From: Hedera helix
Lineage: Eukaryota > Streptophyta > Magnoliopsida > Apiales > Araliaceae
Length of the DNA stretch: 64,000 bases
Reading direction: 5' to 3'
Assembly: GCA_947179155.2 (NCBI GenBank)
Contig: OX359264.1
Location: forward strand, 2,538,001-2,602,000
The notes under the pieces were generated by a model, which did not search any database, was not told the DNA's origin, and saw nothing but the letters and a program-made list of their open reading frames with translations. A program made the position numbers and the translations under genes. Position 1 is the first letter of the stretch; every line of letters begins with the position of its first letter. Positions 60,601 to 64,000 of this stretch are shown here, in pieces.

Positions 60601-62455
60601 TTACATTTTTCCTATTACAGGCTCAGCCAAGTAGGACCGACATTAGACCCTTACGTTACGTAGTTTGGTACTTGTACACCTTATTACTTGCGTGATGACG
60701 GTTTGTACCGTCTCTCTCTCTCACCGCATGCCGTTGTACGTTGCTTAGGTGATCTGTATTTACTTTGATGGTTATGTGATGTACCCTATTCTTCTCCCTT
60801 GCCTATTCTATTAGTATTATGCAAATATATATTAGTTTTTGTAAGCGAAACGTATAAGCAAACAATTAGAGATAAGAAGACTTTGGGATAAAGATACCAT
60901 GGACCCTCCTATGTGTGATCTTTACAATTTTCTTATGTTCACTTCACAATTTGTTTTGTTTGGTAATGTAAAAATGTGATGTATACTCCTAATACTCCTT
61001 TCATGTCAAATCAAAACAAGGAAAATAAATAATATAATAATGTTCCGTAAAATTAGTATTTTATACTACCTAATAGAAACATGCCACATAGTTAATTTAG
61101 AATAAAATTTTAAATTTTAAATTCAGTGTAATAATTACACAATTTATTACTATAATTCAAATCTCTTAATTTTCTCTTATTATATGTTTGGTATTTTGTT
61201 ATTGGATAATATAGAATACTAAGTTTACGAGTCATTTTTATATATTAAAAGAAAATCAAAATGAGAGTGTCCTTGTTTTTACTTAAAATAAAAAATAAAA
61301 ATAAATTAAATTAGTGGAAGGACAGAAACCTAACAAATTGAATTAATGAACAAGAGGGTGTATGTTTCAATGTATGTACGCTGTACTTAGGATTCGATCG
61401 TGTGTATCTACTTTGGTTTTCTACTAGAGGGGCATCTTTGTCTTTTTGAATTTATCTTTTTGTGGAAAATGAGATTTAAAGTGACTAGCTCTCAGTGACA
61501 GTCATGCCACATAACTGACCACAAGCATGTTTATTGGCCAACCCGGGAAAAGTGACACCATTATTTGTCTTGGCACACCAATGATTTTTCCTTGGAGCAA
61601 ATTATCCCTAGCTGTGATGTAGTAGTATTCGTTCTCTCATCTCAGGCACAAATATTCTTCCAATCCTTTTTCTTTTGTTTTTTCTATTGGAATAGAGTTC
61701 ATCATTTTCAATAATGTATGAATAAACTTGTAGTAGGTAGAATGTAAATATATATCGGGACAGTCTATTTTCAAAACATGTTTTGTTAGTTGTATCCGGT
61801 TCCTCTCTCACACGAGTGTAGGGTACACGTCAATGATTCGGTGAAACTAGTAAAATAATTTTTAGAAATAAAAGTTTCTTTTGTATCATTGTTGCTTCAA
61901 TATATTTCTCAGCATCATGTGGGCCGTCATAGATTCTGACAAACATTTCATATAATTGTAGTTACAGGACAAGGTATAAATATATGCCCACCTTAGATTG
62001 ATATATGCATTGAAAACGTGTTCTTTACGATACTACAACGCATGTAGGCTGTGCAGCATTTATAGAATCCTTAGGAATAATCTTGAATTGCTTTAAACTT
62101 TGCTAAAATTTACAATTTTATTTTCTATGAATGAATTAGGTGGGATGATCGGACATCGGTGGTGTTGCCGGAAGGGGATATCTTCTATCTAGTGGCATTG
62201 CTCCGATTTAGTCTGCCATATCCAAGGGGACCTCCAGTCGAAGAAATGGTCTCACAAAATCGCGAAATTATCACATGCTGCATAAGAAATGGCTTCAATT
62301 TCAAGCCTTACTTCCCTCATTACAAGTCGGAAGAAGAATGGAAGCAACATTTTGGGAATCAATGGTCAAGGTTCGTCGAGAGGAAGGCTAGATTTGATCC
62401 AATGGCCATTCTTGCACCTGGCCAGAAAATATTCAGGAGGAATCAACAACTCTAG
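57664..62455 (+). CDS. CKX7: Cytokinin oxidase/dehydrogenase, CKX7 type (4 exons, 524 aa)
   Basis: FAD enzyme that removes the N6 side chain of isopentenyladenine- and zeatin-type cytokinins. Exons: 57664-58380, 58495-58773, 59737-59999, 62140-62455, GT-AG introns, open frame of 524 residues, the length known for Arabidopsis CKX7. The start MIAYLEHF matches the CKX7 N-terminus. No signal peptide is present, so a cytosolic enzyme is expected, unlike most CKX proteins, which are secreted or vacuolar. GHS at 92-94 (His93 is the covalent FAD site), WTDYL at 158-162 (Asp160 is the likely catalytic acid/base), LTVGGTLSNAGVSGQ in the FAD domain, and the C-terminal FDPMAILAPGQKIF are all intact. The coding exons are GC-rich compared with the surroundings, notably exon 1. 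Introns 2 (963 bp) and 3 (2.1 kb) show no genes. Likely functional. Confidence 0.93.
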
Positions 62456-62666
62456 CTAGCTATCTAGCTTCCTTGTATAAACCTCAGTAGTAATTCCATT
62501 GTTTCATTTTTGTATTGTTCATGCCCGTTTATTTTAATTTCTGTTGGAAGGTGTCCATTGCAATTGGTTAAGAAAAAACAGTATCAAGCAGTGTAAATGA
62601 AAATCTTCAGAAAAGATTTCATTTTCTTTTTTAAGGTCACGCCTTAATTCTCATGTGAATTAATCC

Positions 62667-62672
62667 AATAAA
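62667..62672 (+). terminator. Candidate polyadenylation signal of CKX7
   Basis: AATAAA 212 bases after the stop codon, in an AT-rich 3' flank. Confidence 0.4.
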
Positions 62673-63282
62673 TATATTTGAAAAAACTATAAAATTAACT
62701 TTCTATATATTATTCTTCGAATGTTATCTGCTTATCTACTCTATTAACATGTCCCTGTCCGGCTATGTTAGTGGTGCTAATAATTTTATTTTGTTTCAAT
62801 ATTTTTATTTTCAAAAAAGTTATGAGCTGGCAAATTTCAGCCTTAAATATTTGGTGTTTGCTCCATCTTACTTTATTTGCATACATACATATATATACAT
62901 ATACATATATATATATACTTTCTTGAGATTTGGATTTCAATAATTAATCAAAACCATACAAGTAAAATTTTTATTTATTCTTAATTAATGTCGGACTCAA
63001 AAATTTAGAAATGAAACACATTTATCCGTTGGTTTATGGCTTATTTGTGAATTTTATATTTGGGAGATATAACGGGACAATAGAGGAAAGTTGCATACTT
63101 TCTTTCCAACTTTAGAAAGAACAGAAAATGTTCGGTCTTTTCTTCTTTTTAAAACAAAACTCACCATTAGACACTTGGATATGAGAAAAAAGTCGAACTT
63201 GGTGAAGAAGCTATTTAATTTGACCACATGTCTAAGTAGTTTGTTACCTTTTAATTTTGACCACATGTATATATGAAATAAG

Positions 63283-63284
<2 letters not shown>

Positions 63285-63325
<41 letters not shown>
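63285..63325. repeat. (TA)n microsatellite
   Basis: About 20 TA units. Confidence 0.95.
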
Positions 63326-63329
<4 letters not shown>

Positions 63330-63540
63330 AAAAATGTATATAGATACGGGAGTGAGGGAGGGTTAGGCCAGCTACATGACATGAGATTCTCTTGCATGCA
63401 AAAAGACCAAAACTAAAAAAGCTTTATATTTTTCTAAAGGGATTTGGTTCTTTTTCGTTCCCTTCCCTTCCCTCGAAGTATATACAACATATGTTTGTTT
63501 GGTTCTATGCATAAATCAAATCTACTTGGTTTCCACATCC

Positions 63541-63620
63541 CCTTTTTTTTCTTTTCTTTTCTTTTCTTTTCTTTTTTTTTCTTTTCTTTTCTTTTTTCTT
63601 TTTCCCTTTTCCTTTTTCTC
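63541..63620 (+). repeat. Pyrimidine tract with TTTTC repeats
   Basis: About a dozen TTTTC-like units. The short ORF that crosses it is low-complexity Phe/Ser/Leu sequence. Confidence 0.9.
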
Positions 63621-64000
63621 TCTCATGAAAAGTAGAGAAAAGTTGAAACAGGGGTCGTAGGAACTTAGGAGAGCGAGTCTGAGGTAGGCTAAATTAAAGT
63701 TGTTTTACAAGGCAATGATAAGATCATGATTTCTTGTAAGATGAACCAACCAATTAGCTTTAAAAGGATTTTTCTCCTTCTTCTCATGCGTGAAGTAACT
63801 GATACCTTCTCGATTTTTGTCCCATGTTCATGAATGGACGGACGTGCTTTTTTACTTGAATTTGATTACCCACATGGCCACATTTCTTAAAAGATTGGTA
63901 CGTTGTGCATCACCTTTAATTTTTACCATTAGATTATCCCATGATGGCATATATAATCACACTAATTTCTTGTTTAAATATATATATAAGTTCAAATTTT

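Larger units (their letters stand above)
62673..64000. other. Downstream intergenic sequence
   Basis: No gene is seen. It contains short AT runs, a (TA)n run (63285-63325) and a TTTTC-rich pyrimidine tract (63541-63620). Confidence 0.5.

Noticed and set aside
62710..62943. Overlapping frames on both strands after CKX7
   Set aside because: Low-complexity TA/CATA sequence; no homology recognised.
1..64000. Possible integrated viral or pararetroviral copies
   Set aside because: No reverse transcriptase, movement or coat protein motifs were seen in any frame. All LTR blocks are non-coding.

Overview
This is nuclear DNA of a flowering plant, most likely a eudicot. The evidence is GT-AG introns, plant-specific CYP72A cytochrome P450 genes, a cytokinin dehydrogenase of the CKX7 type, and very AT-rich intergenic sequence packed with long terminal repeats (LTRs), hAT elements and miniature inverted-repeat (foldback) elements. 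Codon and family feel suggests an asterid, but the sequence does not prove an order.

Layout. 1-9405: nested LTR debris, ending in a 5.1 kb solo LTR with a perfect 5-bp target-site duplication (TSD). 9.6-28.2 kb: duplication unit 1, with an intact five-exon CYP72A gene (12193-17729), a small ORF and a hairpin. It is swollen by an hAT element in intron 2 and by a large nest at 18748-27494 (hAT-type element carrying a piece of 25S rDNA, a reverse-strand solo LTR inside it, and another solo LTR inside that). 28.55-36.07 kb: one more LTR containing a 4.8 kb solo LTR. 36.8-48.3 kb: duplication unit 2, with a second intact CYP72A gene (40440-45658), its own small ORF and hairpin, and its own insertions (a SINE, three hAT-like or foldback elements, and a palindromic element). 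48.3-57.6 kb: gene-poor sequence with foldbacks and microsatellites. 57664-62455: a complete four-exon CKX7 gene for a predicted cytosolic cytokinin oxidase/dehydrogenase. 62.5-64 kb: 3' flank with simple repeats.

Genes and function. Three protein-coding genes are convincing, all on the + strand. The two P450s are about 93% identical by eye, keep all P450 motifs, and are probably both functional ER-anchored monooxygenases of unknown substrate. CKX7 should remove the side chain of isoprenoid cytokinins in the cytosol. No sequence evidence links the P450s to CKX7 beyond proximity.

The most informative feature is the paralogous comparison. Because units 1 and 2 were once the same sequence, nearly every later insertion in one has a readable empty site in the other. 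That allows exact element borders and TSDs to be read without outside data. No clearly new biological system was recognised. The best candidates for novelty are the rDNA-carrying hAT element, the 793-bp triplication inside the intronic hAT element, the family of very long solo LTRs, and the paired small secreted-type ORFs next to a conserved hairpin.
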